Source: Chamaea fasciata (Eukaryota; Chordata; Aves; Passeriformes; Sylviidae). Taken from it: DNA of 64,000 bases. The stretch covers positions 40,186,244-40,250,243 of the forward strand of contig JARCOQ010000002.1 in assembly GCA_029207755.1 (NCBI GenBank), written 5' to 3'. A model generated the notes under the pieces. It saw only the letters and a program-made list of their open reading frames with translations, was not told the origin of the DNA and ran no database searches. Of the stretch, positions 46,152-59,005 are shown one piece after another (position 1 is the first letter of the stretch; the number at the start of each line of letters is the position of its first letter). A program made the position numbers and the translations under genes.

Positions 46152-49100
46152 ACTGTGTACCCAGCAATTGTATGAGAGTAGAGGAAGGCTTGAGTTTGGT
46201 AGGTGTCAGGTGTGCTGGCCTTTGTGGCCCACCCCTGAGGAGGCTTGAGAAGTTTGATAAAGCTTTTTGTCAGACGTGCTATGCCTTATTATACCAGCTA
46301 TCAAAAAAATGGCAAGTGTTGGTGATAAAAGCTCTCCTGCCAAAGAGGAGAAAAGGAATTTGGTATTGTGTTTTTGTATCTCTTTAAAAGTTTCTCCAGT
46401 AAATATTAATGATGGTCAGATGCAGCTCTTTCCTACTTATACTTTTTGCTTTTTATTACAACATGGCTATTGTTTGGATTTCTCCTTGCATCTACATCTA
46501 AACTTGTTGGAGTAGTTCTGGAGACTCCATGAGGTATCTCTACTTTCATTACATCTTTTTACAGGTGAACAAGTAACTGGGTCAAAATCCCACTTACACT
46601 TCTGTGCTTTTATATGAACTATAATATTCCTCCTTTAATTATGTGTTTTACTATTTTCAGCTTAGGATTTTGGCATTCTCAGTATTTTGTTGCTGTGTCC
46701 CAATAGAGAGGGTTTGTTTTTCTTAATGTTTTGTGGACAGAGGCATCTGGCTAAGAGGAAGGCTGTTGATTTCACCTGGGAAGATCAAGCTGTGCTATGA
46801 GCCTCTCTCTTAGTAGGTATTTGTTAAATATTGAGAGTACTTAAACAGCTTGACATACCTAGTTAGTGGGGCTGGACATCTTCACTATTCTGGAAGTACA
46901 TTTGACTCCTTGTAACATAATGAACTCAGAACAGCTGCAGAGGAAGGTTCAGCATCAAACACACTGGCTGCATTTTAATTGGCTTCATCTGTCCAAACAC
47001 ATGGGTGCTGGCAGTGGAGACAGAACTTGACACCTACAGTTATATAGAGAGGAAAGAGCCTGGCTTGACTTTCAGGGTGGTAAGAAAGCTTCTTGAGCAA
47101 TGCTGAAAATCAAAGTTTTATTTGTAAAGTGGTATGAAATTGTATCCCCAAAATATGAAGCCTCAGAAAGTTCATTCTTCAATATAGAAAATTTGTACTA
47201 CTTTCCCCTACTTGAACCAATACTGAATCCGTTTTCTAGGATTGAAGTGGCTTAGAGGTTTCAGTGTATACACTATGGGTTAAATTTTTTATGTATAAGA
47301 AATACCTGAATAATTGTGGCTACCTGTGGATTGGTAGGTTTGAAAATGGGGAGTGTTTTAATCAGCTGTCTAAAACACAAGGATTGTTTTGCTGCATATC
47401 TCAAGATGTCTTCATTACTTAACTTTCAGACCTAAAGTCTTTGGTCCAATACTGCTGTGGAGCTGGAAAGTGCTACAAACCTGAATCCTGATTAGTTGGC
47501 TTCATTTCAGTCTTCATTAAGGTGGTGTGATGTGTGGGTTCCACTTGCTTAAGTCTGGAGATGGAGCAAGTAAACATCTTAAACTTTTTCCATACCAAGG
47601 CAGACTAGTATCTATGTATTTGTATGCCAAGAGAAAGCAAACTTTGTGGGTTTTCCTTTGAAAGTAGAGAGGCTTGCAGGCTGAAATTTTTGAGTTTTCC
47701 AGAAAGAAATCAAATGTTTTAGAATGCTGAGTTTCTAGGCTGCTCAAACAAGTAGAACTTGTGAGCGTTTTAGAATGTGTCTCCATAGAAATTCTTTCCT
47801 CCCCCACCAAGTTCTTTCATATTTAGTTTCCATAACCAGTGCACTATTGTGAAGGAGGGGAAATGCAGGGTAACTGCAGGGAAGCCAGCCAATCACTCCA
47901 GCATCAGAGCAGACTCCAGGGCTTGTGGAGCTAACCTTTGTGACCTTCACAAGGGGCCTCTCCGAGGAGAGCCATTTTTCCTGCCTTGTAATGGTAAAGA
48001 AAAAACTTGGCAACTGCTTTGATCAGCAAAGCAAAAACAAGGAGAGCAAGGAGCAAATGGGCAGCTTTGTGCACAAAACTGCTAAGTCAGTACTGGCATT
48101 CTCTGTGCTGAGAACAGTGTTACCCCCTTACACAGAGTATGTGCACCCTATTTCTGTAGGGTACTGGGATATTTGTTGCCTATTTAAAAAACCCTTTGGT
48201 TCAAAACCGAGGGAATATCTTGGTTGTTACCAGTTATGGTGAAGTAAAAACATTTCATCTAATAATTTGGAATGTGAGAGTGAGGAAACTTTTTTATTTC
48301 TTGGAGGTCAAGATTTTTGAAAGGGGATTGCACAATGCTAAAAAAAAATAATTCTACCTTTGGGAAGTGATGATTTGTATCCAGCTGGCATATATTTTTT
48401 ACTGTAAAACCTACTGTTTTACAGCTTTTGATGATTTTTTTTCCATTTCTCAGTTGATGCTTATAGGGAATTTCAGGTATGTGCGTAAAGAAAGAACTGC
48501 AGTTTTGCTTTGCAAGTATGTAAAGTTTTGTTTTGGCTTGTGCAGATTGAAAATCAAAACTCTTCTTAACATTGGGAAAATTTTAAATCAGCTTTTAGCT
48601 TCTCCTGTCCATTATGTTCTTTCACTGTTCTTCTGCCACTGATATACAAATGCCTCTGTGTCCTTTTGTTACTGTTGCTACTCTGATAAGTTGTGTTGCT
48701 CATCTCTGGTAGTTTTCTGCTCTGCAAATTGGGTTCATTCTACCACCTGGACTGAAGTGCTCTGTGTTCTTTCTCTGCCTAAGAGTAGAGGAGGGTTCAT
48801 AATGTTTTTGTTCAGTACTTACTTCCACTCTGGTGAGAGTCTGCCTCCCAGTTTAATCTCCCAGACCAGTATATTCCTATGCAGTGGATTCAACAGTTCA
48901 TTCATTCTCGGCAAGAATTCTTCCTGTGGTTTGTAAATTTGCAGATTTTGACTTCCTTCCTTGGCTACTTCAGTGTCTCTTCATGTAGATTGCCTCCCTG
49001 GGAGAAGTTGATATTACAAGATTGCCAGATCCCTCTGCAAGACGTTTCTTCTTTTATGCTTACAGTATTCACTTTCTTTTGATGTTTCATCCTTTCCTCT

Positions 49101-50909
49101 GCCACTCCCTAATTAATCACCCCCAGTACTGTGCTGAAGTGGTTCACAATGATTTTCTTTTTTTACATGACTGTAAATAAATAAGTAAGTAAGTAGCAGT
49201 TACGGAGTGAGGTAAACCATGTTTTAACATCTGCCGTTTTGGAGTGTAGTGCCTTTCAATGTTATGAAAGTACAGAAATTACTTTAGTGTCATTATCTCA
49301 CAAAATAGCTACAGGTGTTCAGTAATTAAACAGTTTACTAGATCTTTGCACAGTTCTGGATAGGATGCAAATTAATTTTTAATGGATGTGATTTATTTTA
49401 GTGCAAACTGCTGTTCAACAGCTTTCACCTGCGGGACATTTTTTACTCTTAACATATACAGTGATTTTCAGATAAGGTGCTAGATAACTTAGCATCTGAT
49501 GAAGATATTCAGGAAATTGATTTGTTTGAAATCCCCTCATCACAAATGATTTTCTAATGAGTCTGTCATCAGATTTGTCTTGTGTGTACTGACACTGATG
49601 TGGTCTCAGTGCAGTTACCATGTTTAAGGAACAAATCCCCCTCTGATTGCTGTGACAGAATCAGCAAAGAGCAGAGTTTGGCTGCTCCATGAGCAGGACG
49701 CGGGTGCCCCAGGCCCTGCTCCTCCTGCATGTGGGAGCAGCGTTGGCAGCAGCAGCTTCCAGCCAGCTCAGTGCATACTCTAGCACAGAAGGTGGTATTT
49801 GGCTGCTTGGGTGATGCTTGCTGTCCAAGCAGCTGTTCCCTCTAGTAGAGTAGGAGAGTTGCCACATAGACTGCAAGGTTACAGGACTACTGCAGGTTAC
49901 TTAAGTGAGATTGCAATCCTGACAAGCTCAGCATATATGAGTAGTCAAGTCAGGGGTGAGGAGAAATGTAGCACGAAGAAGTAGGACTCTGAAATACAGC
50001 CATTCAACTCCAGGGCCTGGTTGACTTAATTTCATACCCCTTCTGCAGTATATTCTTTGCTCTTGGTATACTCTTAAATTTTGTTATTGATATACATGAA
50101 AATGGAAGTAGATTTCTTGTAAAGAAGCTTGTTACATTGTCAGACATGTAACAGTCCTTTTCAGTTCTTATTTGAACATAAATGTTTTGTAACAATTTTC
50201 TGAAGGAATAGATTTCTGAAAATATATATAAAGGATGACAAGGTATCAGAGAAGAGTGATCAGAATGTTTAAATGTCCCAGTTTATACAACTAGAATCAC
50301 AGTATCTAGGAATAGATTTATTTCTTTTTAATGTACAGTTTACTTTTAAGAAGTTTTGAGATAAAGTTTAAAATTATGACCTGTGTAGTGATAATGTAGT
50401 GATTGCAAAATAAATTTTAAGATTGCACTAAACAGTGAATGTTTGCTACTGAACTTTGAGTGATAAATTCTGGAAGGAAGTTGCTGTGTAAGTACCTAGA
50501 ACTATAAAGTGTTAAACCACAGCTTAGAAAGCATTAACCAAGTAAATGTTTACTTTTTGGTTTTTTCAAGCATCTTAGTTCAAAACTAAGAAACTTGGAG
50601 CTGAAGAGCAGAGTGATTTGTTTCCTTCTTCCATAATTCTGAATGTAAAATGCTGTGGTAAAAAAAATCCGTTACAATAAGCTTTCTTTACATGGTGACT
50701 AGAGGCAGTCGATTCAGATTGATAAATACAGTTCAGACATTTTATGGGAATATCAAAGATCACTGGAATGGGGCAGGGCAAAAGGATTATATTAGCTCGG
50801 TGTTCAGTTTTAGCAAGCTAAGTGTGGATGACTGTGAAGTATTATGAATTAAAAAATATATTGGGAGTTTCAGTCTCCTCTTGATATATCCTTCATCTTT
50901 TGCCTTCAG
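46152..50909. other. Intronic DNA, nothing recognised
   Basis: AT-rich intron sequence with a short TAAG/TAAA run near 49177-49195. No gene or transposable element is supported. Confidence 0.6.
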
Positions 50910-51068
50910 GTACAGTTTACACCTTCTGATCTGAAGATTACAATCCAGAGTACTGAGTTTAAAGGGCAGGAGTGGATATATTCTGAAGTTTGCAGTGACA
51001 GTAAATCACTGAGTGTTGTAACTGTTCATGTGCGGTTTAGGTGCCTTGCTCCAGCAGCTGTGTATCAG
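50910..51068 (+). other. Exon-like open segment of unknown gene
   Basis: This 159-nt stretch (53 codons) is bounded by a strong acceptor (CTTCATCTTTTGCCTTCAG) and a CAG/GTAACC donor. It is phase 0 at both ends and open in one frame only (VQFTPSDLKITIQSTEF ... VHVRFRCLAPAAVYQ). Codon choice looks coding-like: all three Gln codons are CAG and most Glu codons are GAG. It cannot be a productive YAP1 cassette exon, because YAP1 exon 2 ends in phase 2 and the joined frame hits TGA after a few codons. I do not recognise the protein. It may be an exon relic, a nested gene exon or chance. Confidence 0.35.
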
Positions 51069-52070
51069 GTAACCTTTATACAGGCTTGCTTCCTGAGAGC
51101 TTGGCATACAACTGGGGTCAATATGGTTCCATTAACTGTGTTCTCTAATCTACTGCTTAAATTTCAGAAAAGCTGTGTCTTCTTATTTAGCTGTTGAAAT
51201 TACTGTCAAGTGATAGTGCACATTGTCTCTTCTGACATCAGGAGCATTATATTTTCCAAACATGGGTTATGAAACAAATATGTTTTGTCTTTGGAATTTT
51301 ATTACTGTATGAGCTAAACCCAAGCAAATAGACAAAACCTAGACGACCTCCAGAGTTTGCACTTAGAATTTTGTTTAAATTGAAAGTTTCAAAACTATTT
51401 TGGCTGCCTAGTTGATGGGCAAAATGGTCCTGTAAGATGGTGATAAGACTTTTGGCTGTAGGAAGTCTATCCAGGAACTCAGTTTGTCCAAGAGTTCAAA
51501 GTGATAATACTTGTAGAAAAATGCTGCTTCACCCTCCAGGGGATTTCTAAAATAGTTTGTGAACTTGCAGGCAAAAATCCCAAAAAACTGGAATCCGATA
51601 ATGACAGTTTTTGGAACTGAAAGGGAGTGGAGGAAAGGGATGGGTCATAGGGAAGTGCTGACTAATGGTGAACAAACACTGTAAGGGAGTTCTTGTATTA
51701 AGAACTGATCTCACTTCCTAAAGGAAAGTAAACTCTATGCTATTCAAGTATAAAATCTGGGATGGGGCAGTCTCTAAACTGGACTGTGGGGAGGGATGAG
51801 GCTAGAAGGAAAGCTTGATTATAATGATGTTAGCCATTAAAAATCCCACGCAATTGTCTTTTGAGACAGAAGTTAGTGTCATCAGTTGTGTGTGACTTGT
51901 TGTCTGATCTCTTGTGTGGGTACAATGTATTCATATCTTTAGGCCTGTTAAGAGTAAGCATCATTTTAAGTGGTAGACATATTTTTGGTGAGTACGTGGT
52001 TTTTAAAAATGGATGACAATACGTAAATACAGTGTTTTTCCCCCTGTCTCATGGCAGCAGCACAATCCCT

Positions 52071-52104
52071 TCACCGTTTCCCCCCCCCCCCCCCCCCCCG
52101 GTGA
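52071..52104. repeat. C20 homopolymer within a 6-bp inverted repeat
   Basis: Twenty consecutive C (52080-52099), preceded by TCACCGTTT and overlapping CGGTGA. TCACCG and CGGTGA are exact reverse complements. Long C/G homopolymers are much rarer than A/T runs in vertebrates. Confidence 0.9.
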
Positions 52105-52689
52105 CAAATGCTGATTTTCCTAACTGGTAGATGAAGACTGCAGTGATTATAAATTTGGGATTAATTTATACTAAGTTAAAGGGATAACTTAAAGTTATTT
52201 GGGATTTTTTTTGGAACTTCAGCACTTACAAATGTGCTGAAATTTAGTGAAATTAGGAGATTTGTGATTTTTGCTCTGTGGTCTGTTTTGCATCTAAGGG
52301 TAGGGGTTGGACCGTTTCTAAATAAGTACTTCACTATGTTTATTGGTAAAAGTGTGGTAGTTGCTAATTTTGGTAAAAACTAAACTGCTAGTACTTTAAG
52401 AACCTTTAGCAATTTAAGTGATGTGCTTTCAAATAGAATCATGTGCTTGATGCATTTTGTCATCCCTATTTGTAATTCCCTCTGTACCAAAAGATACTCA
52501 GGAAGCAAGTCAAATTACTGCAAATCAAATACATAAATGCTAAGGTATTGGTATTTATTATGATGACTTATTAAAATAAATTAAGACTTTGATTGTTTCT
52601 AGAAAGCTAGGGTTTGTTTTGCTGATGATGATTTTACAGTCAAACTCTTAGTTTCTGTTCGATCCTGGACTTTGCTATTGCTCTGTTAC

Positions 52690-52758
52690 TTGCTTGAGCA
52701 GGAATGTTGGACTGGATGGCTTCCAGTAATCCCTTCAACCTTTTAGTTTCTTTGAATG
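52690..52758 (+). mobile_element. CR1 3'-end fragment
   Basis: GAGCAGGAATGTTGGACTGG, followed by ATGGCTTCCAGTAATCCC and TTCAACC, matches the end of CR1 3' UTRs as I recall it (GAGCAGGAGGTTGGACTAGA, then TGACCTCCAGAGGTCCCTTC, then CAACC). It is diverged and very short, consistent with extreme 5' truncation. Confidence 0.75.
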
Positions 52759-55349
52759 TCCAAATTCTTAATAATAAATCAAAAGGTAAATTAATATTTC
52801 CAGTTGATAACTTCTGAAACTTGCAGTGAAATTTGAGTTCAAAATTAGTTTTGGTTTCCTTTGCTTATTTTACAGTGGGCCTTTGAATGCTGTTTAAGCC
52901 GATGCTCCTTAAACTTTTTGTGAATGGTGAAGAGAAATGTAAAACCTGAAGCTTCAAAATCCTCAGGTTGAAAACATTTTTAGGTCATTTTTAAAGACAA
53001 ATATAATAGCTATTATATTTAAGTGTACTGTACATTTAAATGATAACTATAATAATTAAAACCATACACTAAGTAGTTCAGTTTTTTTCTCAGGGTTTTG
53101 CTCTGTATTTTCTTTGCCACTCTATGTTAAATGTGTAAATAAAAATAACTTTTGAAAGCATAGCCTTCAGACAATACGGTGTATCTGGGGTCAAGAAATC
53201 TGTTGCCTCTGGTGGATTGCAACTTGTGAAATCTGTCTTCAGGGGGTTGAAGGGTAGGGGAGGAAAAAGAATAATATGCTGGCGAAAAACAGTACAAGAT
53301 TGCCATTGCCTAGGGTTGACTGTACAGGTATCTTTCAAGTACTGACTCAGGCAGCAACTTGCTGTTGGAAGATTCTCTTCTTTGTTTTACTTACCAATCT
53401 GAGTCTTTAGGGACAGGAATAATTGCCTCCTACCTCAGCAGCACGTGGTGGTTGTCTGAATTGTAAAAATAAAAATCTCTCCCAGGAACATTAGAAGGAA
53501 AGAGTCATAAGTGTTGTAAGAAGGAAACAGACGACTTGGGTTTTTTTATGAAATAAAGTGCAGCCCTCAAATGAGGGAAAAGATTCCATAAGATGATTTG
53601 TATGACTAAAACCAAGAACATCTGAACAGATGATGAACTTAAGGTGTGAAGTGTGAGCTCTGAAACATAAATTAAAAAGCAATGTCAATATCAATGATTT
53701 TAATGGCAAGAGAAACAGGTTCACTTTGTAACAGAAAGCTGTGTCTTCATTTCCAGTAGGTCCTACCTAATGTTTCCCTAAGAGTCAGCTCATCCTGCCA
53801 AGGCCATCTGGGAGTGATCATTGTCTGAACACTCAAGCAACCAGTTGGAACTGCCCTCTGAGACTTCCTGCTTAGAGCAATAAGGAAACAACCTAAAGAA
53901 TCTTTTTATCTTAATATTTTGTTTTCCTTAGTGGTGGTTAGCCTGAGGGTTAATCGACAGGATTGCTAGCAACAACCCCCTTTAGATGCTAAGACAGCTG
54001 GCTGTAGCAGCTTTTATTGCAGCGTGCTTAGGCTAGTCTCTGACTTGAAGCCTTCAGGCAACAAAAATAGGGTGTTTAGAGAGGGGCGTTAAATTGCCTG
54101 GCTTCTCTTCATGCAAAGAAGCACTTAATTTCCCTCTTGCTTGCTTTGTCTCCTTTTAAGAGAGAGAAATGAGATAGAATCTCAGAGATGAAAGGACACA
54201 AAAGTGATAAAGTATTCCATGGCCCATCGCTTCTGAAAATCATCTGCCTTCCCTTAATAACTGGAAAAGATAGTGTTTGTGTAATCTTGTCTTTAGTGTT
54301 ACAGAAGGCAAAATGGTTACATCTTGAGGAGGTCTTCTACATTTGCTAAGCAGGAGTGGAGTTATCTGTACAAACAAATATAGTAATTTCGCTTGAAATA
54401 GGAGCAGAGACAGTTCTTTCTTAAGATTTGCTTTCCTTGGTGTTACATCTTTATGTCTTTCATTGAAAATTAAGGAGAGAAAAAAGGTGAATTCTGCATA
54501 TGCTGAATGACTTAGCCATGGGAAACAAACTTCTGAACTTCGGGGCTAAGGTAGAAAAAAAAGGAGGTTTCCTTTAAAAATAGCCCTTTTTTTCCGCTGG
54601 GCAACTGAGAAGAGAAGTTTAAATAATTCTGGTGACACAAAATGTGATCACAGCATTTAGTCCTTTACAGACTTTGGAAAATAATTGAACTGGTAAAAAG
54701 ACTATATAACAAGGAATTTTCTTTTTAGTGTCTATAATACTGCTGTGTCTTATAGTTTTCAAAGTAATGGAAAAAACTCCAGAAATGAAAATGTCCTTGT
54801 ACTCTTTTTTTGTTCCTGAAACTCAGAAAACTATTTATTTGTGAAATGCACAGAGGAATCCAAGAATAGTGCTTTGGAGAATCAATTTTAAAATTTGATT
54901 GTAAGATATCAGCCCTTGTTTTCTAAATGAGGTCTTTAAGTGCAGGGCAGGAAAAAGGGCAGGAGGAGAAATAATAATAAACACAAAAATAAGCCTGTTT
55001 TTGCTTCCATTTTTGCTTTGACAAAAGGTAGTTGTTTCAAGAGCGCATTATAATAAAAGTGGCGCTACCTTGGCAAACCTTTGAGAATCATATCATGCGT
55101 TCATCTCTTTGTGTTAATGATGCATATGTGGTCAGACTGCCTACTGCCCACACATCCATTTTAGCATTACACACTCTGAAGTGAGGACCTTTCTGTGAAT
55201 GCTTACCTAAGGCGTGCAGTGCTGTTCTGCAGCTTCAGAGCAGCGTGGCGTTTATACTCAGAATAGGAACCTTAGTTTTTAAGTCTTTGGTGTATATATT
55301 GTGCACTGTCTGCAGGCAGGCCAGTGCTAATGAAGGCTGCCTTTGAATA

Positions 55350-55440
55350 TGTTAGTATTTATTAATATTAGTATTTATATTAGTTAATTGTTTATATTGA
55401 TATTTATTAATATTAATAGTATTTATATTAGTATTTAACA
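55350..55440. repeat. AT-rich degenerate tandem repeat
   Basis: Repeated TAGTATTTATTAATATT-like units in irregular order over about 90 bp, almost without G or C. Confidence 0.75.
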
Positions 55441-58400
55441 CTAAATTCTGTGTTTTGTGTATCTGTAAAAGCTTTTTATTTTGTGTATCAATGTCCACAG
55501 CTTCATGGGCCATGCTTTTTAGAATTTCTGGTACCTCTTAGTATCTTATAATATTCAGCCACCTTAGAAATAAGTTCCAGAGGGATTTGTAGAAGAACTT
55601 GTCTGATTAGTAATGACTGTGTGCAAAATCTGTTTCTTGAAAAATCAGACTTTTGTCAGATGCATTTATGTTTCCCTGACTGCATTGTTCTAGTTCAGAT
55701 TGAAGCCATAAATTCCTGGAAGAATTTCTGCAATCTAGGACTGTAATTTCATAGGATAGCGTGTGTGGTTTTATTTCATACTTAGGTTAAGGAAATTGAG
55801 CCCTGACAGGCTCTCTTCCCACCTGGTCAACAGGATGCTTGTGCCCACCGTTCTCTTACTTTTTGCTTTTGTTCTATTTTAAAGTTAAGGAAATCACAGC
55901 TGTGGCACCAAAGGATTGCACACTGAACACTTGCATGACAATTTTAAGGTATGCTTTTGCAAGCTGAATGAATGTTGAACCTTCATTGTCATTTGTCTAT
56001 TATCATTTCACCAGTGTGCTCTCTGGCCTTGTATGCCTGTGGTGCAGTTTGGTGGGAACATGATCAATGGTGTAGATGGAGTAGTCCAACACAAGCTTTG
56101 TTTTGTTGATGCATTAAGGCTGCCAAGCAGAAGAAAGAATAAGGAAAACTCAAAAATACAGCTATTTTATGTATTGCAGGAATGTTCAGAAGATTGTATC
56201 AATGTTTCTATTTCATTCAGGCAATTAGACCATGCCTGGAGACATTAACATCCTTAAGAGATAAACTGTTAAAAATTTTAGGGCCTTTTTCTGATGCTTT
56301 TGGGAAACAGTGTGATTAAGAAGTTCTGAATTTTACTGCCATGTGTTTTTATATAAATTAAGCTGTAACAGTCCTGAAACCTAAGGAAATATTGCAAGTA
56401 CGTGGACAACAAAAGTGGAGAAACAGTGGGTGGAATATAATCTCTCAGCAGATTAGATTTTCATTGCTCTGTAGCCAGCCTTTTTTTTGCTGGATTTTGT
56501 TGGATGTTTTTTTTTACAAAGCCAGTTGGAAAATCTTTAAAGGGTTTAGGGCCACTTCAAGTGTGTATCCTTGTCTAAGAAGGGTGCAAATTCAGGAAAA
56601 TGTTTACGGAGAACTGAACTGAGGGTAGAGGTAATCGCTAACTGAGCTACCTCATCTCCCCTTCAGGCTTTTCTCTGTACTGCTGCTTGGAATTGAAATA
56701 ATCTCAAATAATGTATGTAAAGTATAAATCTGTAATTTTGTTACAGCACCTGCAAAGTCAGCTATGCTAGTTAAAAATGGCCCATATATCTGAAGACTTA
56801 GATTCATGTTTTAATCCTTTCCAATTCTCAAAATCCCCTGTATAGGATAGAAAACGGTGCATGCATAAAGAATGTTGACACCTTCTTTCCTCAGCCAAAG
56901 CTGAATCCACTCTATTGTGTGTAAATATCCTAAGATCATCATCAGCCATTACCCAGAAGTCTTTCTATGCTACACTCTAGTTTTTGGGAGTGATAATTAG
57001 ACCAGTTCTTGTTGAGGCTCCTTATATCTCTAAACCGTCTTTTTCATCCCATTTCTAAATGCAGCTGTGAAAAATTTACCTGTGGGAATCCTCCTAGCTC
57101 ATCAGCCCTGTCAAATCGATGTTGGCCTGCTAGCTATTGCCGCTTTCTTAGGAATATGCATCCAGCTCTATTCTTGAATTAGTGGATACTGCCACTTTCA
57201 CAGCTTTCTTATGGTCAGACCACTACATTAGTATTCTGCTGTAGAGCTCAGGCCTCTGCAGTAGGTATTCTGATTTCTTCTCTGCCTGCTAAAATGATAG
57301 CTAAGTGGGTGTCTTTGAGGTACCCTAGGCTGTCTGTGCACAGGACAAGTCTGTGTAAGAGTTGGTAAAGAGGTTAGTTGGGTTTTTTTGGGGTTTTTTT
57401 CGACAATTTATAGTAGCTTTGAGAGCAGAAATACACAGTTTCTCCTGGCATCACCAGGAAAGCTGACTTTCAGTATATACATCAAGACCTGGCATGCTGA
57501 AATGTACTGGTGAGCGCCCGAAAATAGTTTTGGCATTTATGAGGAGACACTTTCTCTTTACTCGTCCTTAAAGTTAATACACAAATATAAATAAAAAGAC
57601 AAAACCTTTCAGCATGTGACGCATTATATGGATTAAAGGAACTAGCTGGTTAAGAAGACAAAGGAAAAATGGAAGAGTAGAATCTATGTCTCATTCATTT
57701 AACATAAAACAGAATCATACTCCAGTCAGTGGAGTAGCTGACATTTGGGATTTAATGAAAAGTTTAAATTTCACACCAAAAATAGAACATAATTAGGTTT
57801 AGTTTCATTTGTGCACTTGCTTATGTTACACAAAGACTTTCCTAGCTATCCCCAGAAGAAGAAGTACTCAATGCCACATCAGCAGCCTTGGGAGGTCTGT
57901 CATGATGTGGTCGGTGGTATGTGTTTGTGTTTTGCTTTCCCTAAAATGTGATTTCCAGTGAATTCTTAGCAGTCCCAAAAACTGAAAACCAAAATCCTAA
58001 GTTAGTAATCTCAAATTCACTAGAGACTGAAAATAATTTTCTCACAGACATAAAATATAATTCTTGTCTAGATTGTTAAAAAACAAGCATTCCGTTATGG
58101 GGAGATGCTTGCATAGTATTTTACAGTGATGCTTTTGTACTTGGGAACAACTTCTCTTTCTGTGTGTTTGAGACTAAATTTTTGAAATGTCCTTTCATGA
58201 AGAGTCATGTCCAAATGTAGGGAGAAGCGACGGATTATTTATTCTTATCTATTCTTTTATGTGTAGATTCTTTCATGTTTTTTTGCTGTTGCAGAAATTT
58301 CGCACAGTACGTTCATCTGGTACTAAGGATTAAAATGTTCTTTCATTCTCTTCTGCTTTTCTTCCTAATGTTACATTTCTATTGCACACTTCAGTAGAAT

Positions 58401-58930
58401 AGTCTTGCAGTTCTGACCTGCTTATGTTAATAATATCTGTCCTAAGGAGATCTGTTTTTGTGAAAGGGAAGTCCTAATTACAAATGATGGAGCATATATA
58501 AGGTGATTCTAGGCTAATAAAGGCAAAAAGACATATGGTTTTGTAATGACTGGGAATTCTGTTACACAAATTAAGTTCTCAGCATACGCTGGGAAGTGCA
58601 CCTGCCTGCGGGGACACTTTAGTTGCAATACGTACTAGAGAATATCAGAACTGAAGGCCTCTCAGATAAGCCTTTTTTGACGCATTTAAGTAATTTCTTG
58701 AGTGTCTTTTTTGTGTTAGTTTATTTCTTTCATGGTTTTTAACAGAACAGTGCATGTCTTTTCAGTGCAGCAAGTGGAGAATGAATGGGAAGGTAGACTT
58801 TGTACAAAGGGCAGATGAGTTCTTTGTTTTTAAAATGGTGTTATTAGTCTACTAGAATCCAAAGGGTTCTTAAAATAAGAAGGTTTTTTTTTTTTGTCTC
58901 TAGATCTCCTGCTTCTTTTCCAGTGTATTT

Positions 58931-59005
58931 AAAAAAAAAAAAAACACAAACAAAAACTCAAATCAAAATCTTCAACACCTCTCTCCCTCAAAAAAAAAAA
59001 AAAAA
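58931..59005. repeat. Two poly(A) runs (A14 and A16)
   Basis: A14 at 58931-58944 and A16 at 58990-59005, with A/C-rich sequence between and after (CACAAACAAAAAC, ACCACCATCACCACCACAGC). No retroposed gene is recognisable upstream. Confidence 0.8.

Noticed and set aside
50910..51068. Alternative cassette exon of YAP1
   Set aside because: YAP1 exon 2 ends with two bases of a codon; joining this segment shifts the frame and meets TGA within about eight codons, so it cannot be a productive YAP1 exon.
56033..56248. 71-codon plus-strand open frame near 56 kb
   Set aside because: Short, with no recognised similarity; consistent with chance in AT-rich intron DNA.
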